Assembly (NCBI GenBank): GCA_038740345.1
Contig: JAVYMA010000001.1
Coordinates: 87,992 to 151,991, forward strand
Reading direction: 5' to 3'
Length of the DNA stretch: 64,000 nt
Origin: Methanomassiliicoccales archaeon
GTDB lineage: Archaea > Thermoplasmatota > Thermoplasmata > Methanomassiliicoccales > UBA472
Shown here: in pieces, positions 17,556 to 26,893 of the stretch
How positions within the stretch are numbered: position 1 is the first letter of the stretch
Layout: each line of letters starts with the position of its first letter
Notes under the pieces: generated by a model
Database searches by the model: none
What the model was told of the DNA's origin: nothing
What the model saw: the letters and a program-made list of their open reading frames with translations, nothing else
Made by a program: the position numbers and the translations under genes

Positions 17556-18524
17556 ATGGATAGCTTCTCCAGGGATGACCGGGACAAGCACCTGATAACT
17601 CGGGGCAACGTCGACGGTATAGTCTCCGCTGCCCTTTTCCTTAGCGTTTTTCCCTCCGCCAAGGTTACCTTCGTGACCTCTCCTGCGGCAGGTGCAAGAG
17701 TTGTGGCCAGAGATCACTCCTCCTCCGCCATATACCTCAGCGACCTAGCTCTGGTACCTGAGCTGGAGGCGCGCATCTGTGAGGCCAATGAACGTTCTGA
17801 GGTGGTGGCCTTCGACCACCATCAGCAACACGACTCGCCTGTAAGGAAGATGATGATATTGCGCGAGGGTATGAGCGCGGCCTCTATAATGTATCACTAT
17901 TTCCACATCGGGTCCCGCTACAAAGGGTTGGTGGCCATAGCGGATATGGTAGAGTTCTGCGACACCCCCCTGCTACGAGAGATGAGCGCTCTTTATGGAT
18001 TGAGCAAGATAGAAGAGGAAGCTCGCACGCTCGACTTCTCCTGGCGTTTGGACATAGATGACGATAGCTACCGCATGCAAGCTGCCTTGCACCTTTCTCG
18101 TGGGAGCTGGCCCTCGGAGGTAAGTTGCGTGCGCCGACGATATCTTCAAGTGTTGAATGAACAGCGCTGGCCGAAGGCGCTGGCCAGGGTAAAGAGCAAT
18201 ATGCGCATCCGAGGCAGCGCGGCCATCTTGCACTCACGTGATAAGAACCGCTCCCTATACGGATTCGGCACTCGCGCTCTGGTAGAGGTGGCTAAGGAGA
18301 AAGGATGCGCATATGCGGTGATGATCAATGAGCGCCGACAGCATTCCTCAGTGAGCATGCGTGGCCTACAACCAGGAGGTGTTAATTTGGGCCGTTTCGT
18401 GGAAGACTTCACCTTAGAACACGGCCTGGAAGGAGGTGGCCACCCCACAAGCGCTGGCGCCCGGATACCAGTGCAGGTGACAGGTCTCTTCCTGGATAGG
18501 TTTATGGCTATTTCAGCCCGCTAG
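17556..18524 (+). CDS. DHH/DHHA1 phosphoesterase with altered first motif
   Basis: 322 residues of the RecJ/NrnA-like DHH superfamily. The DHH motif is in VVAFDHHQQHD near residue 89. The DHHA1 C-terminal domain ends with GGHPTSAGARIP, the substrate-binding glycine motif. The first metal motif, usually DxDG, is here RGNVDG near residue 17, so the first Asp is Asn. This could reduce or change metal binding. Family roles include nanoRNA, c-di-AMP or ssDNA hydrolysis, and the substrate here cannot be assigned. The 3' end overlaps the convergent permease gene by 17 bp. Confidence 0.75.
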   Translation: MDSFSRDDRDKHLITRGNVDGIVSAALFLSVFPSAKVTFVTSPAAGARVVARDHSSSAIYLSDLALVPELEARICEANERSEVVAFDHHQQHDSPVRKMMILREGMSAASIMYHYFHIGSRYKGLVAIADMVEFCDTPLLREMSALYGLSKIEEEARTLDFSWRLDIDDDSYRMQAALHLSRGSWPSEVSCVRRRYLQVLNEQRWPKALARVKSNMRIRGSAAILHSRDKNRSLYGFGTRALVEVAKEKGCAYAVMINERRQHSSVSMRGLQPGGVNLGRFVEDFTLEHGLEGGGHPTSAGARIPVQVTGLFLDRFMAISAR

Positions 18525-20856
18525 TCCGTTCCAGGGTTCTTTCCAACCTCTCTTCTTCCAGCTCCTCCGCCTCTTCTCTCTCCTTCTGCCTCTTCTCCTC
18601 AGGAGTGGTAGTCACCACCCGTTTGTATATGAGGACAGGGCACTTGGCATTCTTGATTATCTTATCTTGTATTGGTCCGAAATCGAAATGCTCCCAAGGC
18701 CTCACCGCGGAAGTTCCCATGACCAGCAGATCATAGTCCAAGGACTCGGCCACCACTCCTCCCACTATGGTCTCAGGATGTATCTCCTTGATGATCACGG
18801 GCACTCCCGCCGCCTCCACGATGGCGGTCAGCCTTTTGGCATAGTCGCGCGCTTTGGAGAGGTACTTGTCGTGGATCATGGCGTTTAGGATTGTGACACG
18901 TGAGGCATTGGCCACTGCGATATCCGCAGCCACTTGAGTGGCGGCGGAAACGTGCCACAGCCCACCAGATAAGATCAATATGTTCTTCGGGGCGAGACGG
19001 TCCTCTGCCCTCAGGACTATCACATCGCATACAGCCCTCCTGACGATCTCATCTATCTTGCGACCTAAAACCCTCTTCTTGGTCCGTGTATAGCCCTTCC
19101 ATCCCATGAGGATCATGTTGGCCGCTTCTTCCTTCGCGGTATCAATTATAGCCGTAGCCACGTCATGCGAGACCGAGACCAACGCCCGAGTGGGTATTCC
19201 ATGCGCCTCTACTTGTCGCTTTATCTTCTCTAGCATCCTCTTCTTCTCTTCTATGCGCTTAGGGTCGATAGCATTCAGAGGGACAGCGGTGGGCACTTCT
19301 ACGATTGAGGTCAGAAGAATCTCTCCCTCATGCCTTTGGGCCAATATCTGACCTATGTCTATGATTGCCTGATTCGGCTCGTCAAGAGGGATGAGTACGC
19401 GGTATTTGCTGCGCTCCTCCTCTGACATAGGAGCACGCGCAGGCAAAGGAACGCGCTCGATCTCCTCTTTTCCCTTGGCGAAATAGTGCATGAGGAGGCC
19501 AATCAGTATGATGGCGATCGCCAGCCACCAGGCATAAGGCTCATAATCAAACAGCGTCACGGCCAGGAAGAATTTCGCACTGATGCCAGCTAGAGGGAAG
19601 AGGGGGAACAGGGGCATGATGAAGCTGCGCTTCAGGTCAGGCCTTCTACGACGCATCTGAATCGCCGCGACATTGACCAATATGAAGAGGATAAGGATGA
19701 AAATATCCGCCACGGCCGCCACTTGATTGATAGGAAGGCTGACACAGGCTAGGATGATTATCGCCCCGCTTATGAAGAGAGCGAAGGAAGGAGTTTGCCT
19801 AACAGGATTCAACTTTCCGAAAAGGGAGGGGAGGTTGCCATCCCGTCCCATGGCGAAAGACACTCTAGAGGTGGAGAAGACCACTGAGTTGACAGCGGCT
19901 ATGGAACCGATTATGATGCCGATGGAGATGAGCAGCCCTCCCACCACCGGAACCACCGCATCGGCAGCCACCACCAGGACGTCCTGGCCTCGGTTCATGA
20001 GATCCAATTCCAATATTCGCTCGAATCCCAGTATCATGAGTGTGGCCATGGTCATGATCAGAAAGAGAGAGCCAGAGATGAGGATGCAGAGAAACATGGC
20101 CCGCGGGACGGTGCGGTGAGGATTCTTGACCTCCTCCCCCGTCTGGGCCACGATCTCATAGCCCTCGAAGATCATGAAGGTAAAACCCATGGATGTGGCC
20201 ACCGTCATGAGCGCCGGCTCTATGAAGAAAGGCTCGAAGGCATCGGATGCAATATCGCCCTTCATAAGATATAGGGTGGCGAAAAGGAGAAAAGTGATTA
20301 TTATGCCAAGGAGGACCATGGATATCAGGATTTGAGATCGCCCCGCTCCTTTCACCCCTCTCCAATTCAAGTAGATGAAGAACAGGGAAATAAGAGCAGC
20401 GAAGATCTTTGATATGATATCGCTGGAAAACCCAAAGAAATCCACCCCGAGGTTGGAGAAGATGCCTGCCACCCCGAAGCCAAACCCTACCGCGTACACG
20501 GCGCACGCGATGCAATGCCCTACCCAGGACATCCATCCTCCCAAGAAACCGAAGGGAGGGAAGAGAGCCTCTTTTATCCAGAGATAGCCTCCTCCCGTCT
20601 CAGGCATGGCACTGGCCAGCTCAGCATAGGACATGGCGGTGAAGAGGGTGACAATAAGATTCAGGGTCAAGGCCAGCATTATGGCTGGCCCGGCAATCCC
20701 GATGGCTATGCCCACCAACACGAAGATGGTGGAGCCGATGTTAGGGCCTATGCCGATCATCAGCACCTCGAGCATGCCCAGGTCTCTCCTTAGGGTGACC
20801 TCGACGCCGCTCGTTCCTGAGCCGGCAGGCTTGGTGACCTCTGCCACATTCTCCAT
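18508..20856 (-). CDS. APC-superfamily permease with two C-terminal UspA domains
   Basis: 782 residues. Residues 20-470 form an amino acid/polyamine permease with about 12 membrane segments; GIGPNIGSTIFVLVG near residue 36 is the APC substrate-binding helix. The C-terminal 300 residues carry two universal-stress-protein domains. The first starts YRVLIPLDEPNQ and has ANMILMGWKGYTR. The second starts KNILILSGGLWH and has DLLVMGTSAVRPWEH. The fusion suggests nucleotide-controlled amino acid or cation-amino acid transport. No close neighbours on the same strand. Confidence 0.87.
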   Translation of the reverse strand: MENVAEVTKPAGSGTSGVEVTLRRDLGMLEVLMIGIGPNIGSTIFVLVGIAIGIAGPAIMLALTLNLIVTLFTAMSYAELASAMPETGGGYLWIKEALFPPFGFLGGWMSWVGHCIACAVYAVGFGFGVAGIFSNLGVDFFGFSSDIISKIFAALISLFFIYLNWRGVKGAGRSQILISMVLLGIIITFLLFATLYLMKGDIASDAFEPFFIEPALMTVATSMGFTFMIFEGYEIVAQTGEEVKNPHRTVPRAMFLCILISGSLFLIMTMATLMILGFERILELDLMNRGQDVLVVAADAVVPVVGGLLISIGIIIGSIAAVNSVVFSTSRVSFAMGRDGNLPSLFGKLNPVRQTPSFALFISGAIIILACVSLPINQVAAVADIFILILFILVNVAAIQMRRRRPDLKRSFIMPLFPLFPLAGISAKFFLAVTLFDYEPYAWWLAIAIILIGLLMHYFAKGKEEIERVPLPARAPMSEEERSKYRVLIPLDEPNQAIIDIGQILAQRHEGEILLTSIVEVPTAVPLNAIDPKRIEEKKRMLEKIKRQVEAHGIPTRALVSVSHDVATAIIDTAKEEAANMILMGWKGYTRTKKRVLGRKIDEIVRRAVCDVIVLRAEDRLAPKNILILSGGLWHVSAATQVAADIAVANASRVTILNAMIHDKYLSKARDYAKRLTAIVEAAGVPVIIKEIHPETIVGGVVAESLDYDLLVMGTSAVRPWEHFDFGPIQDKIIKNAKCPVLIYKRVVTTTPEEKRQKEREEAEELEEERLERTLERTSGLK

Positions 20857-20935
20857 GGTATAAATTGGGCTTATCAGGAGAGATGCTGATAATGCTTTCC
20901 ATACGCCAGGAGGGAGAATGTTGTGGACTATGTTT

Positions 20936-21793
20936 TTAGAGCAATGGCTCCGGCTGCTTAGCCTCGTCCAGACAAGGAAGTCCGCACCTTTGTATTATGA
21001 TCGGTTCCTTGATTTTGAAGGCGCGATTGAGAGCAATCCTCTTACCTTCCTGGGTAAGGGCAAAAACAGGGATGCCTGTGCCCACTTGCATCAGCGCCCT
21101 GGGGCCGATTATCCTGCGTACATGCAAGGAAGCGCACGCCCACACCAGGTCGCAATGGCGGGAGAGACTCCTCGCCGTCCTTTCGCTTATGCCCGTGGTA
21201 TGCACCGCGAGAATCGTGGCCCTTTGGCCCAGGTAGCGCCCCATTCTTCTCAATTTCAAGGCCTCTTCGGGTTTCAAACCTGTGACGGTCACCGCTACCT
21301 TTCGATATCCTTTCTCCACCGCCAAAGCGAAGCCCGCCACCTGATCGATGCGGCATTCTCCCAGGGTCGTGGCCCCCATCCTTTCCAAGCGCCGGCGAGT
21401 GTCGCGAATCTCCTCTGTGTAGATTATACCAGTCATGTGAGCGCCCACGGCCTGAAGGACCTCTGGCCGATCGATTATCACGCTGCCTACGCCTTCACAG
21501 ACCACCACTGCAGCGTCAAGCAGACCTTCTTGGAGGGCATCGCTCAGCATCTCGGAGGCGCCGAAGCTAACAGGGTCCTCGCGCAGCCTCAGCACCCGCT
21601 TGGAAGTGTACATTCCCAGATCCTCGATATGAGAGGATAGAACTCTCCGCACGGTCCACTCATCCTCGCTCTCGCAGCCATAAAGGCTGCGCCTGAGGGG
21701 GCACCTGCGAATCCTAGGTCTTTCGATCACCTTAACTTTGCCATCCTCGACCTCGATCACGCTCTTGGCCATCTCCACCACATGTCTGGCCAT
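20936..21793 (-). CDS. methanogenesis marker protein 8 (DUF2099)
   Basis: 285 residues. The protein matches my memory of the marker-8 family along its length: N-terminal RHVVEMAKSVIEVEDGKV and CPLRRSLYG, then EDLGMYTSKRVLRLREDPVSFGASE, AAVVVCEGVGSVI, RIDQVAGFALAVEKGYRK, LAVHTTGISERTA, and a C-terminal ALMQVGTGIPVFALT. The family is found mostly in methanogens and relatives; its role is unknown. The ATG has GAGGAGG 9 bp upstream, inside the end of the GNAT gene, so the two form an operon. This is the strongest lifestyle marker in the window. Confidence 0.82.
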   Translation of the reverse strand: MARHVVEMAKSVIEVEDGKVKVIERPRIRRCPLRRSLYGCESEDEWTVRRVLSSHIEDLGMYTSKRVLRLREDPVSFGASEMLSDALQEGLLDAAVVVCEGVGSVIIDRPEVLQAVGAHMTGIIYTEEIRDTRRRLERMGATTLGECRIDQVAGFALAVEKGYRKVAVTVTGLKPEEALKLRRMGRYLGQRATILAVHTTGISERTARSLSRHCDLVWACASLHVRRIIGPRALMQVGTGIPVFALTQEGKRIALNRAFKIKEPIIIQRCGLPCLDEAKQPEPLL

Positions 21794-21794
21794 T

Positions 21795-22253
21795 TCAATT
21801 TCCTCCTCGCAACAGCTTCCTCATGACTAGATTGTTGCGCACCCTGGCTACCGTCCGATATCCAAGGTGCTCATAGAATCCGATGGCTCTCTCATTGGTT
21901 ATCTGTACGCATAGCTCGATTCCCTCCAGGCCAGCCCTGACCGCCAGGCTTTCGATGCGTTGCATCATGTCTCGACCTAGGCCCTTACGCTGCGCTCTTT
22001 TCGACACCTGTATGGAAACCACGAAAAGAAAATCTCCCCGCTGATCCAAGCAATAATAACCCAAAATCTCTTCCCCCGCTTTTAAAACCTCGGTGATGAG
22101 ACTCTTATCCAGCAGCAGTTCGAGCAGAGCCTCATCATTCCAATCTACCCCCCAAGCTGAGCGAATGATAGGGGCCATATTCTCCCTCGTCATCCTGAGC
22201 AGATAGGGGATATCTCCCCGTTCCAAAGGTACGTAGAGCAGCCCTGACGACAC
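21795..22253 (-). CDS. GNAT-family N-acetyltransferase
   Basis: 152 residues from a GTG start. The acetyl-CoA-binding motif is VSKRAQRKGLGRDMMQRIE near residue 78, followed by ELCVQITNERAIGFYEHLGY, the standard GNAT motif A and B region of RimI-type enzymes. The substrate is unknown. Its stop is one base before the start of the marker-8 gene, so they are co-transcribed. Acetylation of a protein linked to that marker is possible but speculative. Confidence 0.8.
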   Translation of the reverse strand: MSSGLLYVPLERGDIPYLLRMTRENMAPIIRSAWGVDWNDEALLELLLDKSLITEVLKAGEEILGYYCLDQRGDFLFVVSIQVSKRAQRKGLGRDMMQRIESLAVRAGLEGIELCVQITNERAIGFYEHLGYRTVARVRNNLVMRKLLRGGN

Positions 22254-22351
22254 GACAGAACAACGGACGAGTGCGAAATTAATGCTTTGGGTGCTACAGA
22301 AGCACTGGCGAAGCCAAAGTGAAGATTATTGACGATGATATAGTGGCAATG

Positions 22352-22361
22352 TTTTAAATAT
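22352..22361 (+). promoter_or_regulatory. TATA box and Shine-Dalgarno for the HesB/IscA gene
   Basis: TTTTAAATAT at 22352-22361 gives an expected transcript start near 22385. GAGGTG at 22384-22389 is spaced 8 bp from the ATG at 22398, which decides that start over the upstream TTG/ATG pair at 22371/22374. Confidence 0.45.
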
Positions 22362-22397
22362 CCCTCATGGTTGATGAGGTGCGAGGTGCAAAGTTAC

Positions 22398-22718
22398 ATG
22401 GTCACCATAACGCCTGAGGCGGGGAAGTACATCAACGAACTCATCCAGAAGAATAACAAGCAGGGCTACGGCATTAGGATCTATCTATCCGGAATGGGGT
22501 GCTCTGGACCACAGTTCGGGATGTCCTTCCAGCAAGGCAAGAAAGAGGGAGATATCGAAGAGAAGGCCGATGGCTTCTCCATATATTACGATCAGGAGAC
22601 TAAGGAGCTGCTAGACAGCTGCACTGTGGACTTCATCGAAACCCCCTATGGTTCTGGTCTCATTGTGAATAATCCCAACGCTACCGGCTGTAGCAGCTGT
22701 GGCGGCGGCTGTCATTGA
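22398..22718 (+). CDS. HesB/IscA-like iron-sulfur cluster carrier
   Basis: About 106 residues from the ATG at 22398 (MVTITPEAGKYINELI). The A-type carrier pattern is present: a first Cys in SGMGCSGPQFGMSF, then a C-terminal Cys-rich end GCSSCGGGCH, which replaces the usual CGCG. The predicted role is to hold and pass on Fe-S clusters. It could also belong to the wider HesB-like group in anaerobes. It precedes the Hef-like helicase but has its own promoter and a small gap. Confidence 0.8.
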   Translation: MVTITPEAGKYINELIQKNNKQGYGIRIYLSGMGCSGPQFGMSFQQGKKEGDIEEKADGFSIYYDQETKELLDSCTVDFIETPYGSGLIVNNPNATGCSSCGGGCH

Positions 22719-22762
22719 GATTCGCCCATCCTGGGCAAACCCTTTTCTATTATTGTCCTTAA

Positions 22763-24400
22763 TTGCTCATCGTGTTCGTGGAGCATCCACTGATCAAACC
22801 CCAGGCATTGGAGGAGCGCGATTACCAAAGGGCACTCTCTGATATCGCCTCCAAAGCGTCAACATTGATCGTATTGCCTACCGGGATGGGCAAGACGGTC
22901 ATAGCCCTGCGGGTCATGGCTGAAGTTCTGCGCAAGGGGGCCAAAGTCCTATTCCTAGCGCCCACCAAACCGTTGGTCGAGCAGCATGCCGCCTTCCTTC
23001 AACAATTCCTTATGGGAAAAAAGGTTGGGGTTATGACAGGGGAGTTCCCCCCTGAAGAAAGAGAGGCCATATGGATTGAGAACGATGTCATAGTCTCCAC
23101 CCCGCAAGTGGTTGCCAATGATCTCCATTGTGAACGCGTCAATTTCTCTAAGTTCAAACTCCTGATTTTCGATGAGGCCCACAGGGCAGTGGGCAACTAC
23201 GCCTATGTGCAGGTGGCCAGGGAGTATCGTGAACAGGGAGGGGAGCTAATCCTGGGCATGACTGCTTCGCCAGGCAGCAAGAGGGCTCGGATCGAGGAGG
23301 TATGCGCCAACCTAGGCATCGAACGCATTGAGCAGAGGAGCGAGTCCGACCCTGACGTGGCCAAGTACATCCATGAGATACAAATGGACGCTATAGAGAT
23401 GGAGCTGCCCATTGAGCTTAAACGCTTGGTCCTTATCCTGCGCTCTCTCTTGGCAAAATATGTGGAGGAGCTGATGCGATTGAAGGCCATAGAGCCAGGA
23501 CGCCCCATCAATCGCAAGCATCTCCTGGAGCTGGGGAATGCCCTTCAGGCTCGATATAAGGCTGGAGAGAGACATAGGAATCTGTTCAGGGCCATGAGCC
23601 TGCAGGCCATGGCGGTGAAGGTGGATCATGCCCTGGAAATGGCAGAGACACAGGGCACCAGCGCCCTCCTTGATTACCTCGAGCGCCTCAAAGAGGAGGC
23701 GGAGTCGGAAGAGGGGACACGCGCCGCCAGGGAGATCATAAATGCACCCGAATACCAAAAAGCTTGGAATCTGGCGAAAGCCACCAAGGTGGAGCATCCC
23801 AAGCTAGGTCGTTTGATGACTATAGTGGCAAGACAAATAGGGGAGAGGCCAGATGCACGAATCATCGTCTTCACGCATTTCCGCACCACCTGTGATTTGG
23901 TGGCCTCCAAGCTCGCGGAGGTAGAAGGGGCGAGGGTAGCAAAGCTGGTGGGACAAGCCGACCGATGCGGAGACAGAGGGCTGAGGCAGAGAGAGCAGGT
24001 CGATGTGCTCGAGCGCTTCCGCGAAGGACACTTTAACGTCCTTGTGGCTACAAGCGTGGGGGAAGAGGGGTTGGATGTGGCCAATACCGACCTGGTCATC
24101 TTCTATGAGCCAGTCCCATCCGAGATACGCTCCATCCAAAGGCGCGGGAGGACAGGTCGTAAACGAGCGGGGAGGATAGTGGTGCTAGTGACCAAGCGTA
24201 CCAGGGACGAGGCTTATTTCTATGCCAGCATGAACAAGGAGCGGGCCATGAGAAAAGGCCTATCCCGGCTTCAGAGGGAGTTGGAACCCAAGCCCGAGGA
24301 GGATAGAAAAGAGGAGATGAAACAGGATAAGAAGCAGCCGGAGGCACTGGAAGGCCGGAAGACCAGAAAGGGGCAGCGTGAGATATTGGATTTTGCCTGA
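22763..24400 (+). CDS. Hef/FANCM-type superfamily 2 helicase without nuclease domain
   Basis: 545 residues. Helicase motifs: Walker A PTGMGKT near 39-45, TPKPLVEQH, DEAH in LLIFDEAHRAVGNY, GMTASPGS, and motif VI QRRGRTGR. The long helical insert between the two RecA lobes is typical of the archaeal Hef/FANCM branch that remodels stalled forks. The XPF-type nuclease and HhH domains of euryarchaeal Hef are absent: the chain ends with a charged tail and GQREILDFA, which resembles a PCNA-interacting (PIP) box. The start is uncertain (TTG 22763, GTG 22772 or GTG 22778). Confidence 0.85.
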   Translation: MLIVFVEHPLIKPQALEERDYQRALSDIASKASTLIVLPTGMGKTVIALRVMAEVLRKGAKVLFLAPTKPLVEQHAAFLQQFLMGKKVGVMTGEFPPEEREAIWIENDVIVSTPQVVANDLHCERVNFSKFKLLIFDEAHRAVGNYAYVQVAREYREQGGELILGMTASPGSKRARIEEVCANLGIERIEQRSESDPDVAKYIHEIQMDAIEMELPIELKRLVLILRSLLAKYVEELMRLKAIEPGRPINRKHLLELGNALQARYKAGERHRNLFRAMSLQAMAVKVDHALEMAETQGTSALLDYLERLKEEAESEEGTRAAREIINAPEYQKAWNLAKATKVEHPKLGRLMTIVARQIGERPDARIIVFTHFRTTCDLVASKLAEVEGARVAKLVGQADRCGDRGLRQREQVDVLERFREGHFNVLVATSVGEEGLDVANTDLVIFYEPVPSEIRSIQRRGRTGRKRAGRIVVLVTKRTRDEAYFYASMNKERAMRKGLSRLQRELEPKPEEDRKEEMKQDKKQPEALEGRKTRKGQREILDFA

Positions 24401-24438
24401 CGGCTAATTTTATTTGCTCGTATCATCTAAGCGTTGGT

Positions 24439-26199
24439 ATGCTTTTCAGGGAATTGGCCAGGGTTTATGAGGAGGTGGAGTCCAGATCCTCGCGGCTGGA
24501 GATGACTGAACTCCTGGCAAATTTCTTGCGCCAAGTTGATTGCGCCTCCATCGACAAAGTGGTTTATCTTACCCAAGGCCAACTGTATCCTGATTTCTAC
24601 CCTAACAAATTGGGCCTGGCGGACCGTCTGCTCATGAAGACTATGGTCATGGCCACGGGGATGAAAGAGGAAACAATAAAGACTATCTGGCTCAAGGAGG
24701 GGGATCCCGGCAAGGTAGCGCAGCAGGTATTCCAGAGCCGCAAGCAGATGACCTTGTTCTCCGAGCCTCTGACTTTGGAGAGGGTTTACGCGAACCTTGT
24801 GTCTATAACCGAAGCGGAGGGGGCTGGTTCCCAAGAGTTGAAGATGAAGCTGCTATCCAAGCTCCTAAGCGATGCTACTATGGAAGAAGCGAAGTTCATC
24901 TCCCGCATCGTCACGGGAAAGATGCGTTTGGGCGTGGCCTCCATGACGTTGGTAGACGCTCTTGCCCTGGCTTTTGCCTCCAAAGAAGAGCGAGATGAGG
25001 TGGAGCGAGCCTTTAACATCACCTCGGACCTGGGTAAAGTGGCCAAAGTGCTGTGCTCTCAAGGGATCGAGGCTGTTAGGGGCATAAAAGTGACGGTAGG
25101 AAGCCCTTTACGTTCAATGCTGGCAGAGAGAATGCGCTCGCCCCGAGAGATATTGGAGAGATTGGGGGGGAAGGCCGCTTTCGAGTACAAATATGATGGG
25201 GTGAGAGTTCAAGCTCACATAACCCAAGAGGGCATAAAATTGTATTCGCGCCGGCTGGAAGATCTGACGTCGCAATTCCCCGATGTGAGCGTATCTCTGC
25301 GAGCCTCCTTTCGGGGCTCTACTGCCATTGTGGAGGGCGAATGCGTTCCAGTGGACGTGAACACGGGAGAGCTCCTCCCTTTCCAGGAGGTATCCCATAG
25401 AAGGGGACGCAAACATGGACTTGAGGATGCGGTGGAAGAGTATCCCGTCAAGGTCTTCCTCTTCGACTGCGTGTATCTAGATGGCGAGGATTTGTCCTCC
25501 AGGCCATTCTTGGAGAGGCGGAGGGCACTGGAGTCCGCCTTCACCAAGGACGAGCGAGTGGCCTTCTCCGAGATGAGGATATTGTCCCACGAGAAGGAGG
25601 TCGATGAGTTCTTCCAGGAGGCTTTGAAGGACGGATGCGAAGGGCTCATGGCGAAGTCAATAGGGCCAGATTCGGTGTATCGTGCAGGGGCGCGGGGTTT
25701 CCTTTGGATAAAATACAAGAAGGAGTATCGCTCGGAGATGACGGACACCGTGGACCTGGTGGTGGTGGGAGCCTTCGCTGGGAGGGGCAAGAGAGCGGGA
25801 TTGTACGGTGCCCTGCTCATGGCCACTTACAATGAGCTTGAGGATGTGTTCGAGACGGTATGCAAGCTGGGCTCAGGTTTCGACGACGCCACGCTTGCAT
25901 CTCTCCCTGCCCTGTTAGAGCCCTATAAGCTGGGCCAACGCCATCCGCGAGTGCGCTCCCGCATGGAAGCGGACCATTGGTTCGAGCCGGCGGTGGTATT
26001 AGAGGTCCTTGGCGCGGAGATCACCGTGAGCCCCATCCATACCGCCGCCATGTCCAAGGTGCGTGATGGATCTGGTCTAGCCATAAGATTCCCTCGATTC
26101 AGCGGAAGGGTGCGCACCGACAAGGGGCCAAGAGAAGCGACGACCAGCCAAGAGCTGGAGGAAATGTACCATAAACAATTGAAGACCATCGAGGGCTGA
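24439..26199 (+). CDS. lig: ATP-dependent DNA ligase
   Basis: Joins DNA nicks using ATP. 586 residues with three regions: an N-terminal helical DNA-binding domain, the adenylation domain with EYKYDGVRVQAH (K251 is the adenylated lysine in KxDG), SRRLED and later FLWIKYKKEY (motif V), and an OB-fold C-terminal domain with IRFPRFSGRVRTDK. This is the normal archaeal replicative LigI type. A TATA-like AATTTTATTTG about 30 bp upstream suggests a near-leaderless mRNA. Confidence 0.93.
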   Translation: MLFRELARVYEEVESRSSRLEMTELLANFLRQVDCASIDKVVYLTQGQLYPDFYPNKLGLADRLLMKTMVMATGMKEETIKTIWLKEGDPGKVAQQVFQSRKQMTLFSEPLTLERVYANLVSITEAEGAGSQELKMKLLSKLLSDATMEEAKFISRIVTGKMRLGVASMTLVDALALAFASKEERDEVERAFNITSDLGKVAKVLCSQGIEAVRGIKVTVGSPLRSMLAERMRSPREILERLGGKAAFEYKYDGVRVQAHITQEGIKLYSRRLEDLTSQFPDVSVSLRASFRGSTAIVEGECVPVDVNTGELLPFQEVSHRRGRKHGLEDAVEEYPVKVFLFDCVYLDGEDLSSRPFLERRRALESAFTKDERVAFSEMRILSHEKEVDEFFQEALKDGCEGLMAKSIGPDSVYRAGARGFLWIKYKKEYRSEMTDTVDLVVVGAFAGRGKRAGLYGALLMATYNELEDVFETVCKLGSGFDDATLASLPALLEPYKLGQRHPRVRSRMEADHWFEPAVVLEVLGAEITVSPIHTAAMSKVRDGSGLAIRFPRFSGRVRTDKGPREATTSQELEEMYHKQLKTIEG

Positions 26200-26617
26200 G
26201 GTCGAACCACCTCACCTTCTCCATGGTCTGATGGGATAACTAAAACCGGATGGGGGAGCGCGGACTGGGATATGAATTCGCATCGGACCACCTATGCTAA
26301 AGTGAGCATGAGATCGAATCAGCCTCTTTATCATCCCTCGAGAAGATGCAATGTATTGAGATGGCGCTCAGAGAATGCATTCAACACGCACGGTAGCGCA
26401 GGTTAATGATGTCATATGAAGGAAATGACGATGGCTGCTATTTTGACTTCCCTCGTCCTGCCTTTCATGTTTAAAACATAGGGCTGGCTCAGAATTGTTT
26501 TGAGGCGGCCCTCGTTACGAGATTTAGCACACATTCCTATCTTAAGGCCAGTGATTATCCTGCGAGAATGCTGTTTTATGAAAAGCTTTATTAACGCGCC
26601 CCTTATAAGCGGGGAGC
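26200..26617. other. 418 bp intergenic region upstream of rpoL
   Basis: No convincing gene. Visible elements are an ATGTTT-A-AAACAT inverted repeat near 26468-26480 and a TATA-like CTTTATTAAC near 26584 that would start transcription just before the rpoL ATG. A GTTAATGATGTC segment near 26402 recalls a C box but lacks a matching D box, so I do not call a C/D RNA. Confidence 0.3.
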
Positions 26618-26893
26618 ATGGAGATTCAGCTTCTCGATAAGGAAAAGGACTCCATCAAGATCCAGATCAAGGATGCAGATATGACCTTGATCTCACCTTT
26701 GGTCAAGGAGCTCTTAGAAGATGAGCTGGTTACCGAGGTCAAATACACTGCCGCTCATCCTGAGCTGGGCTTTCCCACCCTTTACGTGAAGGTCAGCAGT
26801 GGAAAGCCCCAGACTGCCCTCAAAAGGGCTGCTAAAGCCCTCTCCAACAACTTCAAGGAGGCCAAGGAGAAGTTGGCCAAGGAATTGAAGTGA
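26618..26893 (+). CDS. rpoL: DNA-directed RNA polymerase subunit L (Rpo11)
   Basis: 91 residues, the archaeal counterpart of eukaryotic Rpb11/AC19 that pairs with RpoD in the assembly platform. The central region YTAAHPELGFPTLYVKVSSG corresponds to the conserved HPLL/xxP stretch, and the C-terminus is the usual long amphipathic helix. Its stop overlaps the start of truD (GTGA), so the two are coupled. Confidence 0.9.
   Translation: MEIQLLDKEKDSIKIQIKDADMTLISPLVKELLEDELVTEVKYTAAHPELGFPTLYVKVSSGKPQTALKRAAKALSNNFKEAKEKLAKELK

Noticed and set aside
17475-17717. Reverse 80-codon frame upstream of DUF429
   Set aside because: It overlaps the DHH gene start antisense and has no recognisable motif.
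26395-26440. Box C/D small RNA
   Set aside because: A partial C-box-like TGATG is present but no CTGA D box at suitable spacing and no K-turn pairing.
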